Source of the DNA: Solea solea | Taxonomy: Eukaryota; Chordata; Actinopteri; Pleuronectiformes; Soleidae | Direction of reading: 5' to 3' | Length of the DNA: 64,000 bases | Assembly: GCF_958295425.1 (NCBI RefSeq) | Contig: NC_081140.1 | Location: 8,749,698 to 8,813,697, forward strand | Shown: piece after piece, positions 1 through 12,330 of the stretch | How positions within the stretch are numbered: the stretch's first letter is position 1 | Layout: the number at the start of each line of letters is the position of its first letter | Notes under the pieces: generated by a model | Seen by the model: only the letters and a program-made list of their open reading frames with translations | The model's database searches: none | Told to the model about the DNA's origin: nothing | Position numbers and translations under genes: made by a program

Positions 1-454
1 ATTCAGGAGAATAATCTAATCTAATAATAATCTAATAACTGTGGGCATGAGTGGACAGCAAAAGTAAAAACAAGGACAAATTAGAAAGTGTTGAACACAT
101 TTTGAAGGATGAAGAATTTAACTTTTACCTTTCCCTGTGTGTAGATCAAACCATGAACCTGCAAAAAAAAGAGAAGAAAGCCTAATTAGTGATGTGTTGT
201 AAGGGGACATTAGCGAGGCTGTGCTTCCATGCTAATGAAGCATTTAAATAAAAAAAAAATCAGCATTTTCTTCTCTCTGAAGGCGCAGAACATGTGCCAC
301 GCTCAGCTCCACTGTAATTGCCTATTGAGCCACATCACTCAAGACCTGCATACTTTTGTGAGAACATTGTTGTCTCAACACTGATGTTGCAAAATTATTG
401 ATTGTGTGTGTATGTGTGTGGGTATGTGTGTGTGTGTGTGTGTGTTATTGACTA

Positions 455-540
455 ATTATCCCCGCTGACAGGGAGCAGTTAATTAAATCCTTCCTGGGCA
501 GCGAGCGTGAAGTAATTATTGTGCATGGATGCATATCTAC
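455..540. promoter_or_regulatory. Candidate conserved non-coding element
   Basis: The block combines several homeodomain-type cores (taattat, ttaattaaat, taattatt) with GC-richer segments between them, and no stop-free frame or repeat explains it. The look is that of vertebrate developmental enhancers. This is inference only; conservation cannot be judged from one sequence. Confidence 0.2.
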
Positions 541-1634
541 AATAAGTCAACACTCACATGTGCTAAAAACATGCCACATATGAAGAAGCTTCATTGTCAA
601 CACACATAGATACAACTTCCCTGCAACCATGCACTCTTCTTCATGTTTAAGATTTTTCTGCATCTCTGATGGCGCCAACTGAATGCAACTCCACTTGCAC
701 CTGACATTGTGCCGTCTTCACTGCCGTCATCATTACAATTAGCAGCAACATGCTCCGAGAGGGACGCAGCAGCATGGGAGCAGCAGAGCACGTCTTCCAT
801 CCTACGGTGAGGTCACAAACATCATTGCAGTGCAAAACATGATTCATTTTATTTCCCCTCTGTGCCCAGAGCTTTGGTAATGCTCAGTGGCCACCTGGGA
901 CATTAAAGGAAATACTTGGTGAGTACATTTGCATCTTCATTTTGATATAGACTAAATAATTCATTCCCTGGGAATTTAAATAAATGATTTATATGCCTCT
1001 CAGTGCCAACCTATATGCCCACCAACACTACCAGTGGCAAATTCCCCCAAACAACTTTCCCTCCCCCGCCATTTCCCCAAAGCCACTCTGTCCTCAATTG
1101 CTGCTCTGCAGTCCAGAGCCGACGCGCTGGAACAAACAGCTCATGTCTGCTGGATGAAAGATCTGTGTCTGGTGGGTTTGTACACGTGCTAACAGATGCC
1201 TGCTACATCTCCTGTCTGATAACAAGAGCTGCTCAGTAGGTGGGTCCACCACTGGCTGTGGACTGCTCAGTGACAATTGTGATAATCTGCACAGAGTGTT
1301 TGAGAATCTTCACCTTTAAGGATGAGCCAATACATTGCTCAGTATCAACAATTGTCTGATATTGGCTAAAGTCACTCAATCGGCGATCTGTCCAGGACAT
1401 GAGAAAAGGCATCGCAGTTGGAGCATTTTCTTTTCTAAATGGTTATAGCTAGCTCAGGGCAGGGGGGATGGATTTGTGAATATGTCAAATATTGTATTTT
1501 TCAGTTCCAGATACCTGGTGACTAAATGTTTTGTGTCTTTGTAGATTCACTGTGATCTGTAAATTGTATACGTGTAAATGAAATATTTTGGAAAAAATTT
1601 GGATTTCTTGTTGTTTATCCATTATTATGAGATT

Positions 1635-1705
1635 ATTTTACTGGTCCGGCCCACTTGAGTTCAAATTGTGCTCTATGTGGCCCCTGAACTATAATGACTT
1701 TGACC
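1635..1705 (+). repeat. Fish interspersed repeat fragment
   Basis: A short run reading ctggtccggcccacttgag, followed by a segment ending in gtggcccctgaacta, matches a phrase I know from many teleost dispersed repeats, probably hAT-derived. Only a fragment remains and no ends are visible. Confidence 0.35.
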
Positions 1706-3264
1706 CCCCTGAGCTAGGTGGCATATCAGACATAAAAAACGTGCTATTGAGGCATTCCCCATTTGCCTTCTATGAAATTGCTTTGAATGTTACCATCAGG
1801 GATAAAAGCCTACAGGTAACTTTTCATGGATTCTGATAAAACACTCCTTTTAAAGGTCTATATTTGGATTACAGTGGCGTGCCAAGACTCTGGACTTAGT
1901 GAAGTCAGATGTGCTGCGGTGTCAGGGCAGTAAATACACAATGTTTGATATACTGCACAATTTCAGCCAGTCTTTTTTCTCTCCCTCCATGCAAAAACAC
2001 TGCTTCATTGTCCTACACTGTAGATCTATTCACAGCATCATGAAAAGAGAAGACTGACAGTTACGATCTGTGCTTTGCTGAAAACCCTTGATTTTCTCAG
2101 GGTGACCACCCAGGCCTCAGGAGCCGTGGAAACAACAGGAGCTGCTGTGGCATACAAATAAGCCTCACAATGTGTTACGGACCCATATGCGTGCACACAT
2201 GAACTCTGTGTTGTTCAACAAGTTCATGAATTCACAAAAAAGACATTCAACCCAATCTTGCAGGAATTGCGTGACAGACAAAGTACAACGCATGCTTGTA
2301 CTTTCTTGCTTCTGACGTTGTTTGTGCTAAAGCACCAAAGAAAAGTCCTTGTATGTGAACATCTAATGGCACAAGTGATGTAACAATGTGCACTAGAATC
2401 AAAATGACACTTTATTGTGAGTTGAGTGCTTATTGTCTTGGAAAAATACAGTCACCCCCTTCATGTGTGACAATGAACCAAACTCACTGAGGAAAAAAAA
2501 AATTGATTCCAAGTCAACTTAAGCTTTTCAATGATAATCCAATAACACTAGCACACAGTAATATTCCTCCATATTTTCTGCATGAGCTGGTGGCACAGAC
2601 GGAGGTGTGAGACATTTCTTTTCAGCTACTTATGTTCACAGGCCCATCATCAGCAGGCCTTCAGACAACCTGCCACAGGCGTATAAAGCCCTGTGCACTT
2701 GGAAACACAGAGGAGCAATCATTTCATCAGTTGTGAGGCAGCCAAGCCTGACCACTTTCATTCAGATGGTTCTGCCAGGCAGAGCAAAAGCTTAGGGGAA
2801 AGATGGACAAATGCAGAAATAACAGAGAAAAACAAGTGCTGCACCTGATATCCTCACAGTTAATATACAGTATTTGACATAAAGAACACATTTGTGAAAT
2901 GGTGCAAACATACGACAGCCTTGATAGAACAGCAGCTAAATTAAAGTGAATTCTATCAGTGCAATTTCCAGGAATATAAGAATAAGTGAATGTTGCTGCC
3001 TTTTTAATGAATGTGTTTAATGAATGAAATTGTAAATGGCAACAGGTATAACTAAACATTTGAAATAAAGATACAGTACTTCTCTGTTTGCATGTCATTA
3101 AGCTCCTTCACTCCATCTTTCAGAAATGGTGTGATTACTCACTGCATGAGTCTGCCCTGAGCACGTTTAATCTCAATCTCTGAGGCACTTTACGGGGAAT
3201 TTCCAACCATTACTCAAGCTCAACAATTGGCAGTGACTGCCCAAGTATCTTTAAGGGAACATTG

Positions 3265-3278
3265 GTTTCCATGGAGAC
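3265..3278. promoter_or_regulatory. RFX X-box motif
   Basis: GTTTCCATGGAGAC fits the palindromic X-box consensus (RYYNYY, 1-3 bp spacer, RRNRAC) at every position with a 2-bp spacer. RFX factors bind such sites in enhancers and ciliary gene promoters. No gene start is visible nearby, so an enhancer role is the only reading available, and chance occurrence is possible. Confidence 0.35.
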
Positions 3279-5263
3279 CGTGTACCCCCGACCCCCCAGC
3301 TGTTCACCACCCTCTTGCACCACAAATGGTGTTAAAAAGAAAAGGGAAATCTCTACTGACAACACCGATTTTTGTGTTATTTTAACCTGCACTGTTTCTG
3401 CCTTGTTCTCTTTCTCTGACATCAGTGTTTGTGTTAATCTATGAGTCTTTGTTCCCGGGTTCAAACATCTGCCTCTGTCTAGAAGTAACTGCTCATTTGC
3501 GGTTCCTTGGCAGCTTCCCTCAGACCCAGAAAGGCGTCCACGGGATTAAATGGAATCATGTATACACTTCAAAGTTTAATATTGAGAAACTACATCATGG
3601 AGAAAAGTCTGACTGTTACAAAAGGTGGTGGCTATAAAGGCCCATTTATACTACTTAAGACGGAGATGGGTGGAGCCTTTCGTCTGTACGTTGAGTTAAT
3701 TTCATCTGTCATTGTGCACCAAGCAGAGGAGCTCACGATGACGGCCTACACAGAACAATGCCACCATAAATCGTGGCAGTATAGAGTCAATAGTCCAGTC
3801 AGTCAGGAAACCATAATATAAATAACCCCTTTTTAATGCTTGATGACTGCAATTTGGTACTCAGCACTCCCCCCTAGAGGAAGTATTGTGTAAACCTCCA
3901 TACCAACGCAAAAGAGGTATGTATGGTTGTGATGGAGATAACATTTTATGACAGACGGTTGTAAAACGGATGAAAATTGAGTATAAATGGGAATTAACAA
4001 TGAGGGGTTTGTACCTGGCTGGTTAAAGCGGCTCTATTTTCATGGTAAGGAGGATAAACTGACAGCATGTATGCAACAAAGACTTTGTGTTGGGCTCTGT
4101 GCTGGAAAATTAAAGAGGAGGAATTTTATTCCAGCTTAATATTCATGCTCACTCTGAGTTCTTGCTTTTTTCTCTGTGGCATAATAATGTGGACTCACCT
4201 CGCTCTTTATTCCTCTTCTAAACGCACAGCGACACCAATAAACAAATCTCTGTGGGGCCACTTTAATTGTGCACACAGTCCTAGGGGACCCAGTGTTTGA
4301 GCAGTGAAAACAAAACATACTGTTTACAGTGTGTGCTCTTAAAAGTAAAACTTGAAACGTGAATCAAAGACCGTGGCCTGCAAAGGTAGTGAAAAGGTGA
4401 GCATTAGATGAAGTTTCTATTAAAATCACTTAAAGACTGTACGTCAGAAATGTGGTGAAGAGAACAACAGCTAAGAGAAGAAAACATCCCAGTGGGCAGT
4501 GAAGAAATGCAGCTTCAAGGGAAACAGGACTATGACTCCCAGAGGCAACAGAACCGCTGGGCTCTCCTGCTCGTGTGCGCAGCCTGGAGACGACCACCAG
4601 GTAAAGTGAACAGCAATGTTAGCAATAACACACGCAAACGCAGTCCCGCAGGAGGTGGAGCGCTGTACAAAACTATACAAACTGCATCTTCAAAGATTCA
4701 TCCCTGGCATTGGTTCACACATGATTTCCTGACCCGCGGTGCTCACACCTGATTCTCTCTCCTCCTGAGTCTTAATCAAGTTGTTTGTTTCACAAAAGCT
4801 TCATCAGCCTGTTTATTTGATTGTGTAGGTGCGAGTGCCTCTGTTTGTGTGTGTGTGTGTGTAATTGTGTGTGTACACTGAGGATCAAAAGACACACAAA
4901 AGCCCCACGTGACTTCATCGTGTTCATCGTTTTCCGTCGTCAGCTCTCTTTGTTATTGGGAATACAGGTCATTACAATGCAGGCAGCCGTGAGGAGGGCG
5001 TTAAAAGATGTTTTCCTTTATGGAGAATGATTTGTTTGTTTTACATCCCAGTACGCTGGCCTCCTGGGCCCTAACCTACATTACGGTGCGAAGACTATTA
5101 ATCATTGATGATCAGACCTTTTAATATTGTTTATGAAAAATGTATTTACATGTGTATGAAACAAATGACTCTGGTTCAAAACACTGGATTGGGAGTACGG
5201 TTACCTGGTTTTTATCTTCATCTTTACTTGTTCACTTCCTCATGTTTGCGTCGTTTTTTTTTT

Positions 5264-5477
5264 CCAGGTTCTCCAGTTTCCTCCCAGTGTCCAAAAACAT
5301 GCTGAGGTTAATTGAACGCTCTAAATTGCCCGTAGGTGTGAATGTGAAAGTGAATGGCTGTTGATCTCTGTGACCTGTCCACGCTGTACCACGCATTCCA
5401 CCCTGCGTCAGCTGGGATTGGCTCATGTGACCCGCAATGCTCACGTGGAGGATAAAGCAGCAGACAATGGATGGATG
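5264..5477 (+). repeat. Teleost dispersed repeat, copy 1
   Basis: It starts with ctccagtttcctcccagtg, passes through the phrase attgaacgctctaaattgcc and a gctgggattggctc segment, and ends in aatggatggatg. This is a very common percomorph repeat with a GGATG tail. Related pieces occur at 12,095-12,330, 30,400-30,665 (reverse) and 32,575-32,655. Confidence 0.7.
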
Positions 5478-5566
5478 TTAATTTGTTATAGCCTGTTAAG
5501 TAGTGTACTTGCATTTGGCCAAAACTTTCCCAGCAGTCTTTAAACCAATAGACATTTTTTGTTTAA

Positions 5567-5959
5567 CCCTTTAACAGCCTAAAAATTTCCTGTAAGTGCT
5601 TATTTACAGTTTCCTGCATATTAAAATAGTGTATTAACAATTTCAATGAACAAAATGTTTTATTTATAAAAAAAACACTGTAGTTGTACACGAAAACCAG
5701 ATTTAATTTGTAATTTGAACAGTATAAAACCTATTTAAAATAAAATTAGTTTGAGTCTTTGTCTCAATGTCCAAAAACATGGAAACTATGTACAGACTCT
5801 CTGCAATAACATGGGTAAAATGACCGTAATAACCACATGTTGGCTTTGACGTGCAACTTCTCAGCTTTCAGAGACAGTTGGAATTTTACCGATAGCACAA
5901 ACCATCGCATAATTACGCTAAAGCAAAGTGTCGTCTACGATACGCTCGGTGTTAAAGGG
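5567..5959. mobile_element. piggyBac-like MITE (TTAA target site)
   Basis: The element starts CCCTTTAACA and ends TGTTAAAGGG, a perfect 10-bp inverted repeat. It is flanked on both sides by TTAA (5,563-5,566 and 5,960-5,963). TTAA duplication with CCC-starting ends is the mark of the piggyBac superfamily. At 393 bp with no coding frame it is a non-autonomous element. Classification rests on the ends only. Confidence 0.6.
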
Positions 5960-5963
5960 TTAA

Positions 5964-6855
5964 TAACCAAATGTGAAGCCTACAATCAGCAATCCTCACA
6001 AAAGACAAGCTGGGTAATTGAGAGTTACACACTGGCACTATGTTCAAAGACACATATAAGATATATCTACTATCTAACTTCAAAAATAATAATGAGAACA
6101 CAAAGCCTTTACAAATCTAACATCTAAAGCAAATGCAGAATAATTACGTCATTCATTACAACCAAGGAGAGAAACATCTCCAGAGGTCAATTAACCTGGT
6201 GTGAGAACTGTTGGCACAGACGTCCAATAAGCCAAGATAATAAAGACACATTCACACACATACACGCACTTAGATGAAGCAGAGATGTTAATGATAATAA
6301 AGATGTGGCACAGAAGCAATTGCCAGCGTTCAATCAATTCACACACACACAAATATACATATTACCAAGCAGACTGCTGTCCTTTTATCACAAGTCGTGT
6401 TTTAATTTCAATAAGTGTGAAAGAAATAGAGGCATTCAGTGGCTCAGTCTGGCACAGACATGTTGGAGCATGAAGCTGCAGGAGACAATCTGGAGTCATA
6501 TGCTTTTAATACACAATTATATTACAGTCTGGAAGTAGAGGCAGGCATGTTGTTTTAGATTTCTCTTCCACCGATCAGAAAACCAAGATTTAAGGTTTTA
6601 TGGGTTGCCTTTTATCATGATGATTACATGATGTGTCCATTTCCCAGGAAAAGAAAGAAAGAAATGCTTTCAATTATGTGTAGAACAGTATGTTTAAGTC
6701 CACTTTGACTGTGTCCTGATCCCCCATATCAAAGAGATTACGGGTCTCAATTGAAGAACCCTGGATAAAGTAAATTTTAAAAATGAATCAAAATACATAC
6801 TGGCTCAAAGTAATTCCTGTCTTTTATTTATCATGATCTGTACTGACACACACAC
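5964..6855. other. Non-coding stretch
   Basis: AT-rich sequence with short CA runs. I see no exon, repeat boundary or regulatory motif that I can defend. Confidence 0.5.
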
Positions 6856-6859
6856 ACAC

Positions 6860-7110
6860 ATGTTTGCACAGCTATTCTTCTTAGGACTCAGCGTTGACTT
6901 CCATTCATTTGAACGGCCTGACAAAGTGTTGCCTAACCCCAACCCTAACCTCACCACACATCTTGCCCCTAAATGTAATCAGTTCTCAAGAAATGGGGCT
7001 CTGCCTCATAAAGACCAGGTTTTGGTCTCCATGAGGACTACTGGTCCTGCTAGTTTTGGTGTTTATGTCCGAAAAGGTCCTAAAGAGGACACAAATACAA
7101 GTATAGTATA
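6860..7110. repeat. Fish repeat with CCCTAACC-like tract
   Basis: The segment contains a tract of aacccca/accctaacc units and then a phrase about aaagaccaggttttggtctc, followed by gaggactactggtcct. This combination is typical of a dispersed teleost repeat. The telomere-like units are part of that repeat and not an interstitial telomere. Confidence 0.45.
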
Positions 7111-7413
7111 CAAGTATACACACATACACAGCTCATCTCCACCTGAGTATAAACCACAGACAGTCACCGCTAGACCTCCATAATACATGAGCCCTTACCC
7201 CCACAGCAAAGCCATTTTCTGGGTAACTGCGTCCGTCTACAATATGCTCATTCACACAGACTTCATAGGTGTTATTCAGCTTTCCATCACACATGACAAG
7301 TGTGTGTGAGCTGCATGCAATCGCTCACACATCCAAGTCAAAGCATCTCCATGTTGCTTGCACAAGCACTTTGCTGCACGCGGGTGAACACACATGCAAA
7401 TCCATTCTTCTCC

Positions 7414-7450
<37 letters not shown>

Positions 7451-10400
7451 TCATAACACCCCGTGTTTGCATGATGTTTGGACCCTCAACTATTCAGGCC
7501 ATTAAATTGGTCCCAAAGAGGGGTGAGAGCGCAGACCACAGGGCTGACCTCTCACTCTATGACTGAGTATCATAGCATTAGTGTCTGTCAGCACAATCAA
7601 TAGCTCGACACCAGCTAGAGACCCAGCTTCAGTGTCGGGGAAACATTATACAATATTATTGGGCTGATGATGATTATCACAAGGGCCATTTGTTTGGCGG
7701 TTCTCCTCAGAGAGCAGGTCGAGAGCTGCTATTGGTTGTTAAATCAAATTGGGATTTGATTAAGGGAACTAGAATGATCTAAAGTGGTTTATTAGTGAGC
7801 AGTAAGACTAACACTTCATTTAAGATGGAGGTTCCTAATTTTGCTTATAGCTTACTTAATGTTTCAAGTAAATGTAGCTTTACAGCCACAGCACAGTAAT
7901 AGTCCCTATTATTTATTTATAGATATATTTATTATGGGCATTTATTCTTGATTAGTGGGGCCTGAAGTACATTTATCTCTCTTTCTCTCTTTTTGGCTTA
8001 GTTTTATGATGTTTGAGATTAGATTATATAAAATTAGATTTGACTTTATTGATCCCTACAACAGCAGAGTTAGGAGACAGTACTACACTACGATATAAAT
8101 TAAAAATATAAACAATAAACTTTCAATGCATTTGTCATGTCGGTGCTGTAAGATGTTTGCTAGAGGATGCCTCTGTCTTCAAACTGATTGATAACTGAAT
8201 TGATGCTCAGATTAAGGCATAGAATAAAACAGTTCTCTGAGGATTATTGAACTTTTAATAATTGTGCCTTATGTTATAAAATCTAAGAGGATCCTCACAG
8301 CACAGAAAACACCTCTCTGGACAATACATGATGCCTGAGGACCACAGTGACACACTGAGGCTGGGATCCTCACTTTGTCTTGGCTGCCACACCTGGCTGT
8401 CATGCACATGCATATGACCAACATCAGGCTTCATCTATCTGCTGAGCTCTGTCACCTGCTATCCGCCCGACAACGCAGTCAAAGGTCAGCGCTGGATGAA
8501 CTCAACAGTTCTTACCACAATGACAGAGCAGCAGTGAGTGATGGCTGTTCTTCTCTCGTCATTCTGCTGCTGCACAGCACACGACCTGCTCGCTGCTCCC
8601 ACCGTGTCTGAGCCGCCTGAAAATTGTCATTTCATTATTCACTGATCGTATTCGAAGGACATAAAAGGATTTTTTTTTTTTTATTTAGTTGGCTTTTTCA
8701 ACTCTAGAATAAAATGTAGGCATAGTGACATTAAAGCCAGTTGAAATGAGTTTAAAAAGGATTGTTTGTGCCTCCAAGTGGCCCTTTAAAAGTGTTCAGA
8801 ATTCCAATCACAGGGAGCAGCAAACTTTGAAGCATTTTTTTCCACGGTCAGTTCCCACTAATTGAACTGACAATAAAAATTGGATCCTGTGACCTAAGAC
8901 CTTAAGAATTTGCTTTTTGACTAATAAAAACCTGTAGATGTTTCATTAACTTCATTAACTTTGACATTTTTAACAATGCCATAAGGAACGGCAAAGAAAA
9001 ACACATACTGGAGTGCTGTATGCATCGTGAGACTCAGCGTTTTATTATCATTTCAAAATCTTCCATCAGTATAATTTGGTCTGTAAATGGAGTTCTGCCA
9101 TCTCAAGTCTTTGTCGTCTGCTGAGATGCCAGTACAGATGGACTGAATCGGGATGAGGCCAACAGCAGTGTCTGTGGAGCTAAACTCCTGGTGAATTGTG
9201 CCAGAGCAGAACAGCACCACGTTGGGGCCTGGCCGCTGTGGCTCTCAAGTCCTGGCAGAGAGAACAGGGACCCCTTTGTTTGGTGGAACCATGTTGACAG
9301 GAAACATAATGTATTCACGTGATAATGAGCCAAGTGAATACACGTTCCTCGTACTGCCCAGCATTCTCTCCCTTACATTGAGTACACATCTAAACTGAGA
9401 CCAGGGGCAAAACACACACAAATCTACTGTACGCTGACATACACACAGACACAGACACTCACTCAATCACAAACCCCCCCAGTGTCTGGCGCAGAATGGC
9501 CTGTTGCTGGTCTCATCACCAGGGAGACCGGTGCTTGGCGGGCGCCTGGCAGAGACAGACAGCCATCTAGCATTTAGGACCTCGGAACTATTTAAGACAT
9601 CGCAGAGTAAAGAAGGGATGTAGAGATGGAGATTATAAAGCTGTTCATCAGTCACCTTTCTGTGCAGGTTGATCTGAAGAAGAGGAAGAAAGACAGCAGG
9701 TTCACAGCAGACAACAAAAGGGAAAAACAAGAGGGACAATGATGCATTTATCATTGAGACTGAGAGCCACAAAGGCAGGTGGGGGGGAGAAATGAAAGGT
9801 TTTCTTCCCCGTTTTTTTACTGAATAGAGCTTAACAGCTCTGACTAAATAACCATCGAGATGGTGAGCGATGTGTCTAACTAACATAAAAGCAATCTGAG
9901 TGTTATGAGGCACATGTGTGATTTCAACCGACGTCACGAATGAGGGAAGCTATTAATACTCGTGCCCACCTGAGTCTCCACCAGGCTAGGCAGAGAAAAT
10001 GCAGTGCAAATGAACTGTAAGAATAAAGAGGGTTCTTTTTTTTTCTTTTTCATTTACAGCTCCTCAAGCTGGGAAAAAAAAAGAAAGGCAATTATGAGAA
10101 GGGGAAATCAGACATTCGAGAGTCCTCATGCCCTCTCAGCAGAAGGTGGAAGATGGAGGGATAGCAAAATGAAAACAAGTGATAAATGAGAGAATGAAAA
10201 AAATGAGAGAGAATTGAAGTCTATAAAAGGCTCCAGATGTTGTGGGTTTTTTTTCAATCAAGCACAAGAGGTCTTCAAAATACCATTTAAAAAAAAAAAA
10301 GAAAAGCCTTCATTGTTTAAATTCACAAATTTTAATGATGTGACAATGCAATAAACAAACTGTTCATGTGTGGGAACTGCTCTGGCCATGCTTTGATAGA

Positions 10401-12094
10401 AATACGTGTGTCATTTGTGAATTTGTTTGTGAAATCTGGTTGATAATCTCACTTACTTTCTCAACAATACAAAATCCTCCCATGGCAAATGAAGCACGAT
10501 TTTATTATACCTTGAAATCTGATACATATTCAGATCATGGTATTGTTTACAAGTTGCAGAAAGTTTTTAGTTAGTTAATGTTCTACTATCAGAATCTTTC
10601 TCTATAACCAGTTCTTTTGTTGTCTTGAAGAAACCACAGATGGGACTCAAGATGCAAAACATTGTCTCCATTGTCAAAGTCCAGTGTTTTGTACACCCAC
10701 CATCCACACAGGCCACCTGCCTATGAGTTTCATGCAGAACAATCCACTCTGTTTCCTAGAAAAAAAAATATGAACATCTGTTCACATGTTTTTTTAATTA
10801 TTAGCTATTATCATATATCATATATGTTGTATAATAAAATGTCCCTCAAAACATAACTGGCATGATGCATGTATTGAGTATGAGACTGGACCAGCCCATT
10901 CCCTCCGCTCTGTACCATCCTCTTCACACATCTTGCATCTTCACGTCCAGCCTCAGACAAGGTGTTAAACCAGGTGTGAAATCTGCCTGTGCAGCTGATG
11001 TTCTTTCTCTGCTGAACCTCAGTAAACTGGTCTGCATTTATTCCACCGCTCACATCCTCTCATCTCATCTCATCCTCTCTTGTGCTTCCATCACTCTATA
11101 GAACTCAGTATATGCGTATGCATATCATTCACAGTACTGTTTGTCATTCTAATTTAAACAAGGATTCATTCAAATTGGAATCATTCTTTTTCTCTTCCCT
11201 GCTGTGCACGGTGGTGGTGTAATCCATGACAGAGCGGCTGCTTCAGCTCAACCGTGCAACCTGTATTCATGAGCTTTCTAAGCAGTGTTTGATTATTTCA
11301 ATTGTCAAAAGCATCTCACCTCCTATTCTACACCATCCTCTTTTTTCCATCCTGCTTGGATCCATATCTCACTTCTCTCAGACCACCCAGTTCAGTAATA
11401 AAGACAAACAAGACACATCTCCTTCTGTCTCTGTCCGTCTTACTGACAAAGCACGGCTTTTTTCTGCTTAATTAAAAAGCACAAACAGGAAGAGCAACAC
11501 ATTCAACTCAGGCAGTTGCAGACTGTGATTCCAATGGGGGGGAAAACATCCTCTTAACACGTAGAAATCATTCTAGAATGGCACAATAGCCTGTGTTAAT
11601 AAAGCAACCTCCAACAGAATACAATGGAGTCATTGATCATCTCTTGTCATTGTTAAAAGCCTGCGTTTCATCTCACAGCTCTAATAAAGGCAAAATGTCA
11701 ACCGTTTACAGGCCAGAGAAGATGGATCACTTGATATTCCACCATTTATTGTGAGACAAGTTTATGAAGCGTTGTGTTGCAACTCACACGTCCCTTTGTC
11801 TGACCCGCTCTCCCACCCTTTCCTCCATGCATGTCAATATCAAATACAGAAATTCTTTATCCTCTCAGCGACTCCTCTGCCATTATGACTGACATCACGT
11901 CACCACAGAGCAATAACAATGAATCACAACTGCACATCATTGTTCCTTGCAATAATTACACTTGCGATAGTGCACAGTAGCGAGAAAATGACTTAATAGT
12001 CTCTGGGTAATTACCCCAATTTACTGGTATAGCTAATTGGATTGGTTGAAAGTGTGTACATAGAGAGTGTTTGTTTGTTTTTATATAGGGAGCA
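7111..12094. other. Non-coding stretch with CA microsatellite
   Basis: It holds a CA microsatellite at 7,417-7,447, a possible regulatory block at 7,600-7,790, and a retroelement-like tail reading gactttattgatcccta near 8,043. The region 9,480-9,680 has a fairly long minus-strand open frame but no splice structure or recognised domain, so I do not call it a gene. Confidence 0.45.
7600..7790. promoter_or_regulatory. Candidate conserved non-coding element
   Basis: A complex, non-repetitive block with several factor-like cores (attgttaaat-type AT cores, gatgatgattatc, ccatttgtttgg) and no coding potential. It stands out from the flanking low-complexity DNA. Suggested on texture alone. Confidence 0.18.
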
Positions 12095-12330
12095 GTTGTT
12101 GGGGCCACATAATTGTGCACATGGCTCGCAATTAGGTTGCTGGTCCTCATCCCAGTCTGGACATTTCTGTGTGGAGTTTGCATGTTCTCCTCCTGTGTGA
12201 GTGGTTTGTCTGCGGCGTTTCCCCCCACAGGTCCAAAAACCATGAGGTTAATTGGACGCTTTAAAGTGCCGATAGGTGTGAGTGTGAGCGGTTGTTCGTC
12301 AACATGGCTTGAGATGGATCTCAATTAGAA
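12095..12330 (+). repeat. Teleost dispersed repeat, copy 2
   Basis: It reads gtgtggagtttgcatgttct, then a cctcctgtgtgagtggtt segment, then ggttaattggacgctttaaa, the same order of phrases as the copy at 5,264-5,477 but including more of its 5' part. Confidence 0.6.

Larger units (their letters stand above)
1..5263. other. Non-coding stretch, probably intronic
   Basis: I see no coding exon here. It holds a TG microsatellite near 403-446, an AT-rich block with TAATTA-type homeodomain cores at about 455-540, a repeat fragment near 1,635-1,705 and an RFX-type X-box at 3,265-3,278. If the minus-strand exon at 28,034-28,094 is an IgLON first exon, this is part of its first intron. Confidence 0.5.

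Noticed and set aside
6937..6952. CCCTAACC units suggesting an interstitial telomere
   Set aside because: Too short and embedded in a known type of dispersed fish repeat, as is the similar tract near 30,443.
9467..9937. Minus-strand 156-aa open frame
   Set aside because: No recognisable domain, no splice structure, and composition like surrounding non-coding DNA.
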